Source: Ottelia alismoides (Eukaryota; Streptophyta; Magnoliopsida; Alismatales; Hydrocharitaceae). From it: a DNA stretch of 64,000 nucleotides. Below the pieces are notes generated by a model. The model saw only the letters and a list, made by a program, of their open reading frames with translations, was not told the DNA's origin and searched no databases. The stretch is taken from assembly GCA_037367405.1 (NCBI GenBank), contig JAZKJV010000085.1:310001-374000 (forward strand), read 5' to 3'. Shown one piece after another: positions 31,866 through 45,200 of the stretch. Each line of letters opens with the position of its first letter. Positions within the stretch are counted from its first letter, which is position 1. The translations under genes were made by a program, and so were the position numbers.

Positions 31866-32912
31866 TTGTACATAGGGACCTGACGGGTCCGCAAAATAGC
31901 CGCGTTAAGAAGTTGTTTTAATTGTTTGTGAGTTAAAGTGATTAATTTCGTTCGTTGTAGGCTGCAATCGGAAACAGTCAAGAAATAACCACAAATTTTA
32001 TTCAATCTCAATCAAGTGGTTTTTATGTTTATTTTACTTGGGCAAGTCCCAATGTCGATCACAAGGAGGCAAAGGAACAACCTAGAGTTGTATCTATCCA
32101 ATTTTGAATTCGGTTTTCAAGGCGGTCTTTTTTTGGAATTTTTCAATGCAATATGAGGTGCAAAATGCAAGTTCGGCTTATTTTAGGGACTAAAATGTAA
32201 ATTTCAATCAAACGATGTCCGAAAAATACGAAACTTGGCCGAGATGTAAAATATGATGAAATAAGTGTACTGTGATTTTTTTGGAATTTTCTGATGCAAT
32301 ATGAATTTTTTACGAATTTTTAAATGCAAACAGAATGAACTTCAATATTTAATTATAATAAATATTAAACCTACTTATTTTCGAGAACTAAAATTATCTA
32401 AGATCTATCACTAGGTAATGGATCTTAGAAAAATCCTACACCTCAAAAATGTGGGATTTAATACCTATTAAAAATTAAACAATGAAAGATGCAAAATGAT
32501 TTTTACAGAGGAAATTATGCGTGCAAATGCAAAGATTTTTGGGCACAATGTTAATCAAAGTAATCTCTACGATATGGGATTTTTGGAGAATTTTTAGACT
32601 AACGATTAATTAACTATGAATTTCCGAGCACAGATTGGGCAAAGTATGCAAATTTTCACAAAATAATTAATTAATAATCAACCGATAATCACAAAAATAC
32701 CCATAGTATCTCAAAATGTAGAGAGTTAAACGATGAACAAAGTGCTATTTTTGTAGAAATAAAATGATGTCTAGAAGAAGTTCAAAACAGAGGGAGAACA
32801 CAGGGGGGTAAATGCAATGAATATAAATAAAATAACTAAAAATAAAAGTGTAGACGGGGACCTAAATGCAATTACCTAAACTGGGGGGGGTGCTTCTGCA
32901 ATTTTACAGAGG

Positions 32913-33989
32913 GGCACGTGCATAGCACGTGCCTTTGGTCGGTGGTGGACTGGAGCGCAAATCAGAGAAGCGCCGGGGGGGGCTGCAAATGACCCACGCG
33001 GTCACGTGCAGCGCACGTGACCCGTGGGGATGAAGCCTGCTGAGGAAGCTTCCCCACGCACGTGCCTCGCACGTGTGGGGGACCTCGGGCCTCGAGCCCG
33101 GCGATGGGTGGCTGAGTTCGGCCTTGGAGGGCCGGTCGAGGCGGAGCCCAGGAGGCGGAGTCCAGCCCCTCCCGGCGGAGTGGAGGTGAAGGCGGCAAGG
33201 GAGGTCGGGCCCGCGGTGGTTGTCGATAAAGGTCGGGCGATGGCGCTGATGACGATGGCGAGGCGGTGATCGTAGATGTCGACGGTGGCGTTGGCGGAGG
33301 CGTTCCAGGTGGAGGCGTGGAAGATGGTCGGGGCGGAGACGAAGCTGCTGGAAGGCGGTGAAGATGAAGGTGTCGATGTCGAAGTCGATGGCGTAGATGG
33401 CCGGTGGGCGCATCTCCTGGAGGAGCTTCGAGCGGAGGTTGAAGGTTGGAGACGATGGATGTTTGGCTCGACGGTAGGGGAGACCGGAGCTGGTGCGAGA
33501 CGGCGGAGCTCGTCGTGGATCGCAACGAGGGAGAAGGCCCTCGGACCTCGTCGAAGGAGGGCGCTCGGAGCTGTCACCTCCGAGCGTCGTCGCTATCGGC
33601 GGATGCCCAGAAAGCGGGGCGGCGAGGCACTATTTATAGGCGAGAAGGGGGGTCGGAGGTGGTTGCGAGCGGGGCGGCGGCCATTGCGAGCGGCCAGCGG
33701 TTGCGGGAGTGGAGGTTAACGGCGATGGAGGCGGCCGTTGGCGAGATTTGCGGGGGAGGCGCGAGGTTGAGGGCGATCTACAGCGGCCGTTCGATCGGTC
33801 ATGATCGGACGGTTGCGGGGTCGCCACGTGGTGCTAAGGGAGGAAGAGCGGGGCACGTGCGGAGCACGTGCCTGAGAGGCACGTGCGACGCACGTGCGTC
33901 CGCTTTAATATTTTTTTTATAAAAACGAGTATAAAAAAGGCTCAAAAAACGCTGACACGTGGCGGCCTCTGGGGCAGCCACGTGTCAGC
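32913..33989. repeat. Cluster of CACGTG-centred palindromes, group 1
   Basis: Inverted repeats, mostly with a 3-nt centre: arms GGCACGTGC at 32913-32921/32925-32933; GGTCACGTGC at 33000-33009/33013-33022; an imperfect one at 33052-33080; GGCACGTGC at 33852-33860/33864-33872; GCACGTGC at 33879-33886/33890-33897. One longer palindrome has perfect 13-bp arms GCTGACACGTGGC with a 13-nt centre at 33951-33989. Each arm contains a CACGTG G-box. Confidence 0.85.
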
Positions 33990-36419
33990 ACCAGAAAAAT
34001 CGAAAATAAAACCTCTTGTAAAATAGATAAAAAAATAGCAAATGACCTCGGATCGAAAAAGTTTCTTCACAAAAAATGCTCGTCTCGAAGAGGTCTACAA
34101 CTTTCATGAAGACATCAAAGCCCAATTCGGTCAAATGTGAAAAGTGAATTTTTGGGGTATCCCATGTACATAGAATACCTTGATTTTTGGGTTTTTTAAT
34201 TTTTTTGTCATTTTTTAAACAAGATAAAAATCCGGAAAAATATGGAGAACTCAAAGATAAATAAAAGGCACCTAATTCTAATTTTTTTGGATTTTTATTA
34301 ATTAATAAAATATATACATAAAATATAGGTCAGAAAAGCCGCGAAAATATACAAAAGAGGCCCAAAACCCAACTTTCACATACGAGCTCCGATTCACTTG
34401 AACGTGGTCTTGTTTTGAAGATAATTGAATGTGCATTAGTTCAAAAGTGAGTAGGATCAAATCGGACACTAGATGGGGAAGATATGTGGCTTTTAGTCCG
34501 AAAATCCTGAAACTAGGGTTTGGTTTTTTGGTCCACTTATTTGAGTTAGTGATTTTTTTGTATTTTTCATTTATTCTTGTAAGTGATATGTACACAGTGG
34601 AGGTGGTTTGTGGCATTCGGAGTTAGCATGGAGAGTTAAAATAGGGGAAGTTAGGCTATTTACAGGGTCATTTTTGGCTTGGATTTTTGGCTTCTTATTT
34701 GATGCAGAATTTAATGCTAAAATGCAATTCTTATGAAATCATGCACAAATGCTAATTATGCGAAATAGATGCAGATATGCTGTTGATTTTAGGAATTGAG
34801 CTTAATAATGAGATTAGAGTGATGAATCCGAGATTCATCAGGACCTTATAGTGCATTGACGAATCCACATTTCATCATCTATATTCTGTCATTTTGGCAT
34901 CAAAAACCCTATCAAATGCCTATAATAGCCTTAAATAGAGCATCTTAGCATTCATGCATGTGCATCCAATTAGTACATAAAATACTGTAATTAAAGCCAA
35001 AATTATAGAAAATAAATAAAAAGAAAAGAAAAAGAATAAAATATTGTAAATTATTTATGACCCAAAGCCCCGAGACCTAGGCATCTTGATGAATAGGTCG
35101 ACCAGGAATAAAAGTAGGGGGAGATAAGGGTTAAATACCTATAATATTCTATTCTTTCTTTATTCATTTTGGGACCTATTTTTGGTTCCACTTTTCATAC
35201 ATCAAATAAAGAAACTTTGTACATGAAAGTTGTAGATAATTTTATAAAGAAAAATACAAAATTGATTTCACTGAAAAATAATGTACAGTTAAAAAGTTAT
35301 GGTCTGAATAAAATTCCAGAATCCCAACTTCCCAGACCCGTATCTCACAAATGAAAACTCAAAATGTACCAAATTCACCTTTAATTGTATATAGCATAAA
35401 ATAATCTATTTTAATGGGGGTGGTTTCGTATTTTTCAGAGTTACGGTTTGAAAGTTGAGTTTTGGACCCTTGTAGTATACTTGTACAGATTAAACTATTC
35501 AATTTATTGTTTATCATTATTTTTATAATTTTACATTTTTATAATTATGTAAATATTACTTATAATAATTATGTACATTAAAATCAGAATAAAAATGCAA
35601 AGAAAACTCCAAATAAAATACTTGTATATAAACTACACAGGTAGTATACCTATATACATACATATATAATACATACTCATATTTTATTAAATATACTAAA
35701 CACATTAATAAAATAAAATAAAAATATATTTGTGTATCTAAAATATCTTATAATTTTATAAAATAATAAACAGAATTAAAGAAATTAAAAATACCAAAAA
35801 AAATAAATTAATAAAGTATATAGGTAATATACCTATAAAGGGCATAAAAGTAAACTTGTAAAAATATACCTCATAAAAATAATTAAAAATCGGAATAAAA
35901 TATTATATAAAATAATAAACATTTTTTTATTAAAAAAACTTAAAATTAATTAAATCATTTAATATTTTTAATTTAATTTACAAAACTTTCATTTGATTTT
36001 TGTCTTTTTACGGATGACGTGCCCAATCATGCCACGCCATCCGTTGACCGGGGGTCAACTCCTTGACCCCAGGTCTGTGACCACGGGATATGATGAGGCG
36101 CCCACTTTCTTGGATTTTTCGTGGGTGGATCTTTCACCGATTGGCGAAATGCCCTTCACGACTTTCGATCTTGGTCCATAGCTCTTGCTCGCCCATTGAT
36201 TTTTCGGGCATTGGAGCGTTGCTCCTCCCGTTGCGCTTTGATCTTTGCGCCCACTCAACCACCCTTCAAAACCGACCTTCCTCCTTCCTCCTTGGTTTGA
36301 ACTGTTTTTGGCTAACTTTGAGACCTCCGAGTGAACAGTGGTGCGTCTCCTGTGACAGAGGATCGACCCAGCTTCTTGTTGAGGTGCGGAGGGTGCCCTA
36401 ACCGCGTTCCAGCCATCTC

Positions 36420-37441
36420 CGGCGGCTGCGCCGCCGTGAGGTCCCAACTTTGGGTTTCTAACCCTCGAAGTTCATTTCTCTGCATTCTTTTTGCTTGTTT
36501 TGTTCCCAGAATCCTTAGCTCTTATTTTCCCCCTTTATTTCGGCTGAAAATTACTCAATCATCGCGTCACCACCTCGCGGAGCTTTGCTCCGCGAGCCCC
36601 ATTTTTGCCAAAACCGCCGTCCATCGACCCGCAGTATCCTTGGGACCACTCTGCTGTTGTTGTGTACCCTCTTTGCATGCCCCAGGTGCTACGAGCCCCT
36701 CCTGGGGGTCACTTTTGCGAAACACCGAGCAACTTGGAGCTTCCCCAGCCTCCTCACGCCGCGGCGGACCTCCGGCCTCTCTCGGGCCATTTTGCAGTCG
36801 TCAATCAGTCGAGGGAACTTCCTGGAAGCTCGGAGAGGCATCGGAGGGGAGAGAGATGACTGAGCGTGAAGATTTTGAAGCCCCAAATCCATCCAACCAG
36901 TGTTCTTCCGCGGTTCTTCCAGCGTGCCTCTGAACCGTCCGATCGACGCTCGTTCCTCCAGGCATCCAGCTGACGTCCGATTGAAGCCTCTTGCCACCGT
37001 TGATCTCCGTGCGGAGATCTAATCCCAGGCGTCGGATCTGAAGGGGTATCGCGGCCTCTCGCGTCGACACGTGGCATAAGTGAGATCTTCTCAGCCGTGC
37101 GATCCGCCCCTTGATTGGGGTATTTTGTGTATAACCCAGTCAATTTTTGTATTAAATAATTGCTACCGAAACATTCATAGCCCTTTAACTATTTGTGTAA
37201 TTTTTGCATATAGGCCCCCTATTTTTATCATATTACATCGAGGTCCCTGCCAGGTCACATGCTTCACGCACGTGACTTGGCGATTTTGCAAGGACATACT
37301 AGGGCTTTTTGTATTTGCACTTTCAGTCTTGAAACTTTCATTCGTAGTATTATAATTTCTGGAATTTTGCACTTAAGCCCCAAAGTTCTGTATAATTGCT
37401 ATTTCGTCCTCCCCAGGCGCGTGCACCGCACGCACGTGGGT
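36420..37441. repeat. Palindromes, group 2
   Basis: The same architecture recurs 3 kb away: arms CGGCGGC with centre TGC at 36420-36436; arms CTCGCGGAGC with centre TTT at 36574-36596 (perfect 10-bp arms); imperfect CACGTG types at 37249-37281 (5-nt centre) and about 37415-37441. Confidence 0.75.
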
Positions 37442-39000
37442 GGGCTTTTTGCCAAACACCCCTGCGGGTCTTGTATTTGTTAACTGGTCCAGAAATACTT
37501 TTATTTAGGTTATATATTTTGTGCGAATTGCAGGCGTGCCCCTGACTTTCATGAATATTACATAAATGCCCTTGCCAGCCCTTTTCATTTTTGCTTGCGT
37601 GGATCTATTTAATTAGGCACCATTTTAATTTGAAAAATTCTCAAAATTTAAACTTAAGCTCATGTGTGCTTGTACTTTAACGCCATATTCTGAATTTTTG
37701 ATTTTATCGCATTTAATATTTATTAAAAATCAAAAACATGCTTTTTGCCTACTGTCTAGCTTAGAAAATACCAAAAATAGGTAAAATACCTTGAAAAATT
37801 CCAAAAAAAATCCCTACTGTCTATTTTAACCTATTTTAATATCAATCTAAAAATCACTAAAAATCTCAAAGTAAAACCTTAAAATTCGAAAAATACTTAA
37901 AACTCAAAAAAATATATAAATCAAAGAAAATTCAGAAAAATATAAACTCAGTTCCTGTTTCTTCTATATTTTTATCCTCTTTATTTTAAAAATAGTTTGG
38001 AAAAATTTTGTGTCTGTTTGCTATTTTAATTCCCATTTTACCCCCAGTCAGTAGCTAAGTCACTGTTTTGCTTTATTTCAGTGTTTAAAAAATACCAAAA
38101 AAATGTTTTGAAAATACCCAAAAATCACAAAAACAGTAGAAAACATAAAAATACCAAAAAGATTTTATTTCTGAATTTTGACTATTTTTGCATATTTATT
38201 ATATATATATATATGTCACCTCTTTTATCATAAGTTTATATATTCCAATATTGAAAAAGGAAAAAATCTATATATAAAATATAAATATAAAAATCAGAAA
38301 ATTAAAAATCAAAATACAAAAGTAAAAATTTAAAAAAAATTTAAAAAAATATTAAAAACCCACAAAAATCATTTGCTTGCATAGTGTAGACATCACTTCA
38401 CATTCACACACACACATTTGTTGGATCTACCTTGTTTGCTCCCTGTGTTCGAACTCTCTGCATACTTGTCCTATACATCTTTTGTGCAGAGTTAAAAATA
38501 AATTTTAACTCCACATTTATTTCTAATTGTTTGATCTATAGTGTCGGTTAATTGTTGATTAAATACAGTTTATTGTTGGTCACCGTAGCGACCTAGGTTG
38601 TCTCCGCCTTGTGTGGGACATACTATTTAGACCTTCGATAAATCATGTTTATCATGCATTCATTCACTTAATCTTAGAAAGGAGTGAAAAACTAATCAAT
38701 AACTTTTATTGATAAATCAAACATCACAATAATATTTATTATAGGAATGGTTCGCCTCGGGCTCACATGGCTAACAAAAGAAGGGGCATGGGCGGTCATT
38801 AGCGTGCGGGAAGGGTGAGGGGGCATGATGGTGGCTATCATGAGGAAGAAGATGGGCCTGACATCAGCATGATGCAAGTGGCCTATTTTTTGTTTTTTTA
38901 GAATGCCGATGTCCGACTGATGTCAGCTATTTTTTGTTGCTGCTGAAAGGAGAGAAAAGAGAGACAGAGAGAGAGAAGCCTCCTTGGGCCTCTTCGGATG

Positions 39001-42000
39001 CAGTCCTGAAATATAAAAATTAAAATATTATAAAAAACTGGAATATGGGTTGGAGCCCATATTTTTTTAGAAAATTATATATGTTCTTTTTTAGAACTAT
39101 TTTGCAAGAATTGTTATGCAAAATTTTAGGTGCTTTCAAATGCAATGCATATGAAAATTATGAAATGAAAATTATGAATTAAATTAAGAAAAGTGCAATT
39201 GATTACACATGATTTTTGCTCAATAAAAGGCATTAAAAATATAATAAATCATTGATTCATCTACCCCATACTTAACTTTTGCTAGTCTCAAGTAAAACAA
39301 AGAGGAATATAAAATAATCAGATAATGCACAAAAGAGGGTTTGTAGCAGACACACCCACAAAGTCTTGAGATTTTCAAGCTAGTCTTGAGCAAGAAACAA
39401 AGAAAGACTAAGTCGACCTTTAGATTAATAATGTGTTCAGACTAATTTTAGATTCAAGTATCCAATCCAACCATCCCTCGAGTTCTATCAACTTTAGTTG
39501 AATCCATCTTTAGGTCAAGTCAGATCACCCAATCAACACATTATTCTCTTTAATGTGTGTTGATTTTAAATTGTATGTGAAGGTTATAGCTCTTCCCAAT
39601 TTGCTTGACCAAGTATACCATCTACATTATGCAAGGTACCGAGAATTCATAAAATCCAAAGCCTCTATTCTCTCTAAGTCTAGGGTTATTCTCATTTCAC
39701 CTAATCTATCAGCAAAAGATGTATGCAAATCATAGAGAATTTTCTGAGATTTTCCGTAGAGCACTTTGGTTCAGTTTTATATCATTTTTTCTTTTTGCAT
39801 AGCATAACCTTAGGCCTCTCTGTCCTCTTTTAAACTAGTAGCAACATTGTTTGCTACATGGCTTATTTGGTAGAGCTGGTTGATTTGAGTAGATTCTTCT
39901 TTGGCAGATATTTACTTGCATTTGTATTTGTTGAACATGCATCCCTTATTGTGCCTTCTTTTTATAATATCTCGCGTTTTGAGTATCAAGAGTGTACATG
40001 TGTAAAATGCGACTTTTAAATACATGTACAATGCAAGTATGCTGGCAGACCCCGACTTACAAAGATAAGCGATTCCTGAACTTAGATCATTGAGTTTTGC
40101 TTAACCCAAATTCAGAGTCAATCCCTCCCCTTTCTAAAGATTGAAACAATCCCTGCGCATACAAACTAAGTTGAATTAAAGTGTAAGGTGTTGTTTGTCT
40201 AATAATCAATCAAGAGTAAAAGAGTGTTACAGCTGTCAAGATAATCTATTTAGACATGTAATTTAGTCACCACGTAAAATTAACAAAACTCAAGGAAATA
40301 AGTCTAACATGGACCTGAAGAACCAGAATACTTAAAACTAATGAAGTCCTATGAATTAAGCGGATTAAGCTCTTCTTGGTCTAAGTCCAAAACTTGTAAA
40401 AACCAGTCTTTAATCCTCGTAGGTTAGGAGAGAAAAATGTGATTTTTTTGCAATTTTTTTGGATATTGGGCATATGTATTTTTTGAAAATATGAAAAAAT
40501 AATGCATTTTTTTGGAAATTTAGGAAATTCAGGAATTTTTATTATTTTGTTGAAAAATTAATGCAAGGAAAAAATAAAAATAAGAGCAATGTGAAAAATC
40601 GAATGCATGAAAATGAAATGGAAAAAACGTGATAAAATAAAAGCGGCATGCATGAAATGCGATGCACCCACATGCTTAGCAAGAGACATGTCCACATGGT
40701 GATAAAACAGATAAGCATATAATGCAGGACAACATGAGTGGAGAGAATGCTAGATGCAAGTGATCAAAGTTGCCTTTTTTCATTATTTTCTAATGATTTT
40801 GACCTTTTTTGTGGGGTTCCCCCTGTACTTATTTTGAACCATGATTATGAGAAATGGAGTAGAAAAAAATGTAAGCTAGACAAATACCTAAAAGATAACT
40901 ATGAGAGGTATCCCACAATTTTGCGGGTTTTAACGCCCCCTAGTTGGGCTCCAGGGTTAGGAATACACCGTGTCTTGTGTATGTGCGACATCTGTGTTTA
41001 GAAAACTACGATGATGCATAGAACTTAGCTCATGTAATTTGAACGTGGAGGTGTCAATTGTCTGAAGCTCTGGGTGTGTGGGTTATGCTGGTAGGATGAC
41101 GCAATCAGAATGATAAAAAGAGAAGTCGATCCAAGTGATGTTTTGAGAAAGCGTGATGAAATCAGCTCTAAAAGTAGTTTTTCAGATCGATAGACGATGA
41201 AGATATCGTTGAATGCACCCAGATATTGTTTATGATGGATCAAGATTCGATTCAATGATCAATATATAGGGCCGATCATTGATAAAATCATTTTCCTCAG
41301 ATTTATCCAATAAATCGAATTTGTTTCCACTCACAAATTATCATGATTATCCCAAAAATCAAAGGTTGGTTTATGCATCTTTAAGTCCATGGGTGTGTGG
41401 GTGCGTTCAGAGTTCAATCATATTCAATAATTTCTCTTGCTCATGGCCAATATGTGTAGTCCTCAATATAATTCATTATGATTGTGTATTTGCTCGGTAC
41501 CTCAGTTTCAACCAACAAAGAAGATGGTTCTTGCCATGGAGGAATCGATGTAGTAGTTGGTCGTTCATCCTAGATTTCCTTGAGGGATTTCGGTTTCAAC
41601 CCAAATTTATTAAGAGGCAATAGGTCATCTTTCGAGGTAATAATTGAGGAAGCACTTTAAAGAGTGAAAGATCAAGCATGAGGGTTATCTTCACTAGAGG
41701 TCATGCTATTGGAGTGGGAGATTATGTGTTCATCGTGGAGAGAGTCCTCGGGGGGGGGGGGGGGACTTTCGACATCTAGTCGGGTTGAATGAGACAACAA
41801 GTGGTGGCACCTCAATCTCAAGCTCTTGATCAAAACTATCATCACGCTCATAATCAAATGCATTTTATTGTTATTTATCTTATGTTCATCATCAGTCTCA
41901 TGTTCTTCTCATTCAGTTTTGTCGTTATCCTCGGATTAATTATCGTCTTCAACTTCAGTTAATTATCAAATCTCCTCGAAGTCAGATTTAGTGTATTATT

Positions 42001-43944
42001 TAGTATCAGGAAATAAACTTGATATAAATAAATTAGTGCCTGATTCAGACAAATCAATCACAGTAGGATCCAATAGAGATGGGGAGTGCATTGGGTTTCA
42101 TAAAAATCACAAGAATTCAGAATTTTTGTAAGTTGATTCCACATTTATTCCATTTTCCATTTCAGTCTCAAGATTAACCTCATGATCAACCATTATTTCA
42201 TACCACTAGGATCATCATCTAAGCCTTCATTATTGAAAATATTATTCGTGATCACATGTTCTTGTTCGACCCATTGTTCAATAAGAATCTCCAATAAAGT
42301 TGGATTTGAACATTGTGGCAAAGGCATCATCTTGGTTACATAAAAATCATTTAGTTCGGAATCATGTCAAGCCAGAAGCTGGAAGAATTGGTATCCACAA
42401 TTATGCCTGAAAAATGTTAATTCAGATCATCAGTTTGATCTGGTTCTCGAAAATTTTGTGTTTATTCTATCTTATTATTTTTTCATCCAAAATTTTCATT
42501 TTGTCCTCAAATATTTTCCTCATACTTAGATTGATATGTGATCGTGTTTTTCAATTTGGTCCCGAATCGAGTCAAGTTTGAAATTCCCTAGTTAGAAATC
42601 CACCTATTCTCAACCAGCGACATGAAACCACAATTGGGTTGGCAAAATAGTTGTTCACAGATTTCATGGAGTTGATAAGTATTCTCCATCTCAATGCTCT
42701 TCACTGAATTCAACGTGGTATTAATCCATCAAAGATTTTTCTCCTCAACTTGGCTTCAATAGGTTGAGGATGGAGAAGGGGTGCAATAAGTTGATGGTGT
42801 AGACTTGTACCCATATTTTGATGGGTCATACATCATTAAGTTATACGATTCAACAACTGGATAGGAGATTCGTTGGAATTGTGGAGGGTCTTGAATTCAT
42901 CGGTACTTAAATGGATCGGGTTGACTTCTCCAAGTGTGGTTGGGTTTGTATCCCAAAGTTGATTGTGAATCAATATAGTTCGGGTAAAAGTCTCCCTTAC
43001 AAGATGATTGATTATGTGAAGAGTAGTCTGGATATTGCGCTGCAGAAAAGGTATTCGACATACTCTTGACGTATGATAGATTTGTTCACTATAAGTCATT
43101 TAGGAGAGGAATTTCAATGCAAACGCATAACACAAGGTAAAAACAAAATAGATCAATTCAACAACATGCGCGAGTTGTCGCAGAAGCGATTATCTTCTCA
43201 AATTTGATTTTTTACTGTACAAATCAAGCACACCAATAGTCTAGATGAACCCAATTATGAAATTAATGAGTGGCCCGAATTTTTATGGTTGGTTACGTCT
43301 ACTTTCAGCAAGTACGGTTTAAGTACATATTGTAAAATGGCTACCTTGTTACATGAGGATTGTGTCTTACGCTTCATCCTCGAACCACCCAATCCGCTAA
43401 GGTAGAATTGTAGTTTCCTTACCGAAAAGTAACTAGTCATTTTAAAAATCCAGTAGTAAAAAATATCACCATGATTTGAACTCAGACCTAGGATTCAATT
43501 TGTGTATATGCAAATTGTGTACAGTGTGCAACACTTCATGCACTTCAGACCGCTTTTGTCTAAGCCACACGGTGACTTTATGAACTTATATGATTAAGCG
43601 AGCGACTCAATTAATGATCTTATCTATTTAGCAAACAAAAGGAGAGACCACAGAGAGGAATACAACAACAAGAATTGATTGATTTTATGATTTTTCGTCT
43701 TTTTAAATCCCATACAAATGCGAGCACCTAAAAATATCTAAGTGATTCAAAAATTTCTACAGTGTGCGACTTGCTGGATTCAGACTCAGAAATTAGAGAT
43801 AATAGAAGAGAAGAAGAAAGTGTGAGAGAGATCCACCTTTTTTATTTTTTTACATGAAGCGAAAGACAACTGAAATTATATTATAAAATTAAAATTCAAG
43901 GATTCAAAAACTAAAATAAATTACGTAAAACTGTTGAGTCCCCA
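39001..43944. other. AT-rich gene-poor block
   Basis: No gene, RNA or clean element boundary recognised. The phrase ccccatacttaac…gctagtctcaag near 39264-39290 is of a kind found in non-coding parts of Athila/Tat-type Gypsy elements. There is a G15 run at 41750-41764. Short open frames on both strands resemble nothing I know. Confidence 0.4.
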
Positions 43945-43970
43945 TCAGTGATGCCAAAATTAAACCACGA
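43945..43970 (-). promoter_or_regulatory. Degenerate primer-binding-site-like motif (Tat/Athila Gypsy)
   Basis: On the minus strand tttggcatcactgatgggga resembles the TGGCGCCGTTGCCGGGGA site used by Tat/Athila-type Gypsy elements, with several mismatches. Its placement beside an LTR-like stretch on the right supports it. Weak alone. Confidence 0.4.
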
Positions 43971-45200
43971 TTTTTTGTGCGCTAAGAAGTATGTTATACA
44001 ATTATCATTGCTCACACACAAAATTCGTATAATTTCAGATAAAATTTATTCAACTACAATCCAATAAATATTAAAATAAGTATATGGCAAGCAGCAGATC
44101 GATCCACATGGGCCCGAACATTTATACGAATTATTATTCTATTTACAAAGATTTTTTTGACTTTATTGATTTAAAGTGAATCCTATTTTTAATTTTATTT
44201 TCGAGATCTTAAAATGTGTTGAAATCTTTGTTACTAGGTTCTAGACATTTTTAAGGATCACATGTGATTTTTTGAGAATTTTTCAGATTTATTGTTATTT
44301 TTGATGATTTCTGGAAGTGCTAGGATATTTGTGTGATTTTCTTAGAAACCTAGGGCTTAATGTAAAATAAATAGAAAGTTAAGGATGTGATTGTAATTAA
44401 ATAAAATAGACTGTATAGAAGTGAAATTTACCAAATAAAAATTTCCTTAATGGCTAAATTGATATGAAAAGAAATAAACTTCAAGAAATTGCAAAAATGT
44501 CTCTAGGGACTGAAATGTAAATACTATAACTTGAATATAAAAAAGTGCAAATGTCATATGCTATACAAATGAGAATATGGAATAATTACGAATAGTAAAT
44601 AAATATTTCCTAAAATTGCATTTAGGTCTAAGACCTATAAGAAAACTAAAAGAAAAATGGAAATCGTACAGGTATCCTTAGGACCCCTTCCTTCTTCATG
44701 TGTGGTGGGCAGCATCGGGAGTAGGTTGTTGTGGCGGAGGATAGCAGTGCAGTTCCCAACATCGGCAATGATGCTCGCGATCGTACTTGGGACTACGGAG
44801 GAGACATGGAGCTGGTGGAGGAGGGGAGGTCCGAAACCACCGTCAATGGTTCTTTATCTCCCTGCGACAGCGAAGCTTGAAGGCTGGAGGGGGGACTAGT
44901 GCTAGAAGAAGCTCACAGGGAGGAGATCGTGGCCGACGAGTGAAAGAGGGGGGTAGCAATGGGTCTAGGACTCAACTATTTGTAGCCGAAGTCGAGGGAG
45001 GGGAGGGGTCGATGGTTGGCATTGGAAGAGGAGGAAGCGAGTGTGTTGTGTGCCAGAGGAGGAGAAGGGGCATGATGGTCATTAACACACGGGAGAGGGG
45101 ATGAGATGCTGTGTGAACAACGTGAGGAGGACGAATATGCATGATGACGTCAACATGCCCGTGTAGCCAAATTACTCGACCATACAATAACACAAGCTCC
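43971..45200 (-). mobile_element. Probable degraded Gypsy LTR
   Basis: An AT-rich stretch that begins, next to the motif at 43945, with phrases like those at 31.9 kb (gcgctaagaagt, agatcgatccacatggg), followed by a GC-rich island (44.65-45.17 kb). A segment at 45060-45170 (aggggcatgatggtcatt…) is similar to 38780-38880, suggesting related LTR DNA in both places. No defined ends. Confidence 0.4.

Larger units (their letters stand above)
31866..39000 (-). mobile_element. Probable Gypsy (Tat/Athila-like) LTR and related non-coding DNA, unresolved
   Basis: Long, AT-rich, non-coding, with GC-rich islands at 32.9-33.9 and 36.0-37.1 kb. The left edge (about 31870-31895, gacgggtccgcaaaa) loosely resembles the primer-binding-site region of Tat/Athila-type Gypsy elements. 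The following phrase (gtcgatcacaagga at about 32053) resembles the end of their LTRs, in minus orientation. A TATA-like ctataaatag (minus strand, about 33640) next to the GC-rich island suits an LTR promoter. No gag or pol frames. Long antisense frames at 32904-33922 are composition shadows. Boundaries are approximate. Confidence 0.4.

Noticed and set aside
30169..31872. Possible solo LTR (TGTAAAGACA…GTACA)
   Set aside because: The ends were chosen by eye and the flanking 5-mers (gttgg/taggg) do not match; no second copy in the window.
32904..33922. Overlapping 150-190-codon frames on both strands in a GC-rich island
   Set aside because: Low-complexity Pro/Arg/Ser/His composition, no recognised domain, several frames open at once; better explained as GC-rich LTR DNA.
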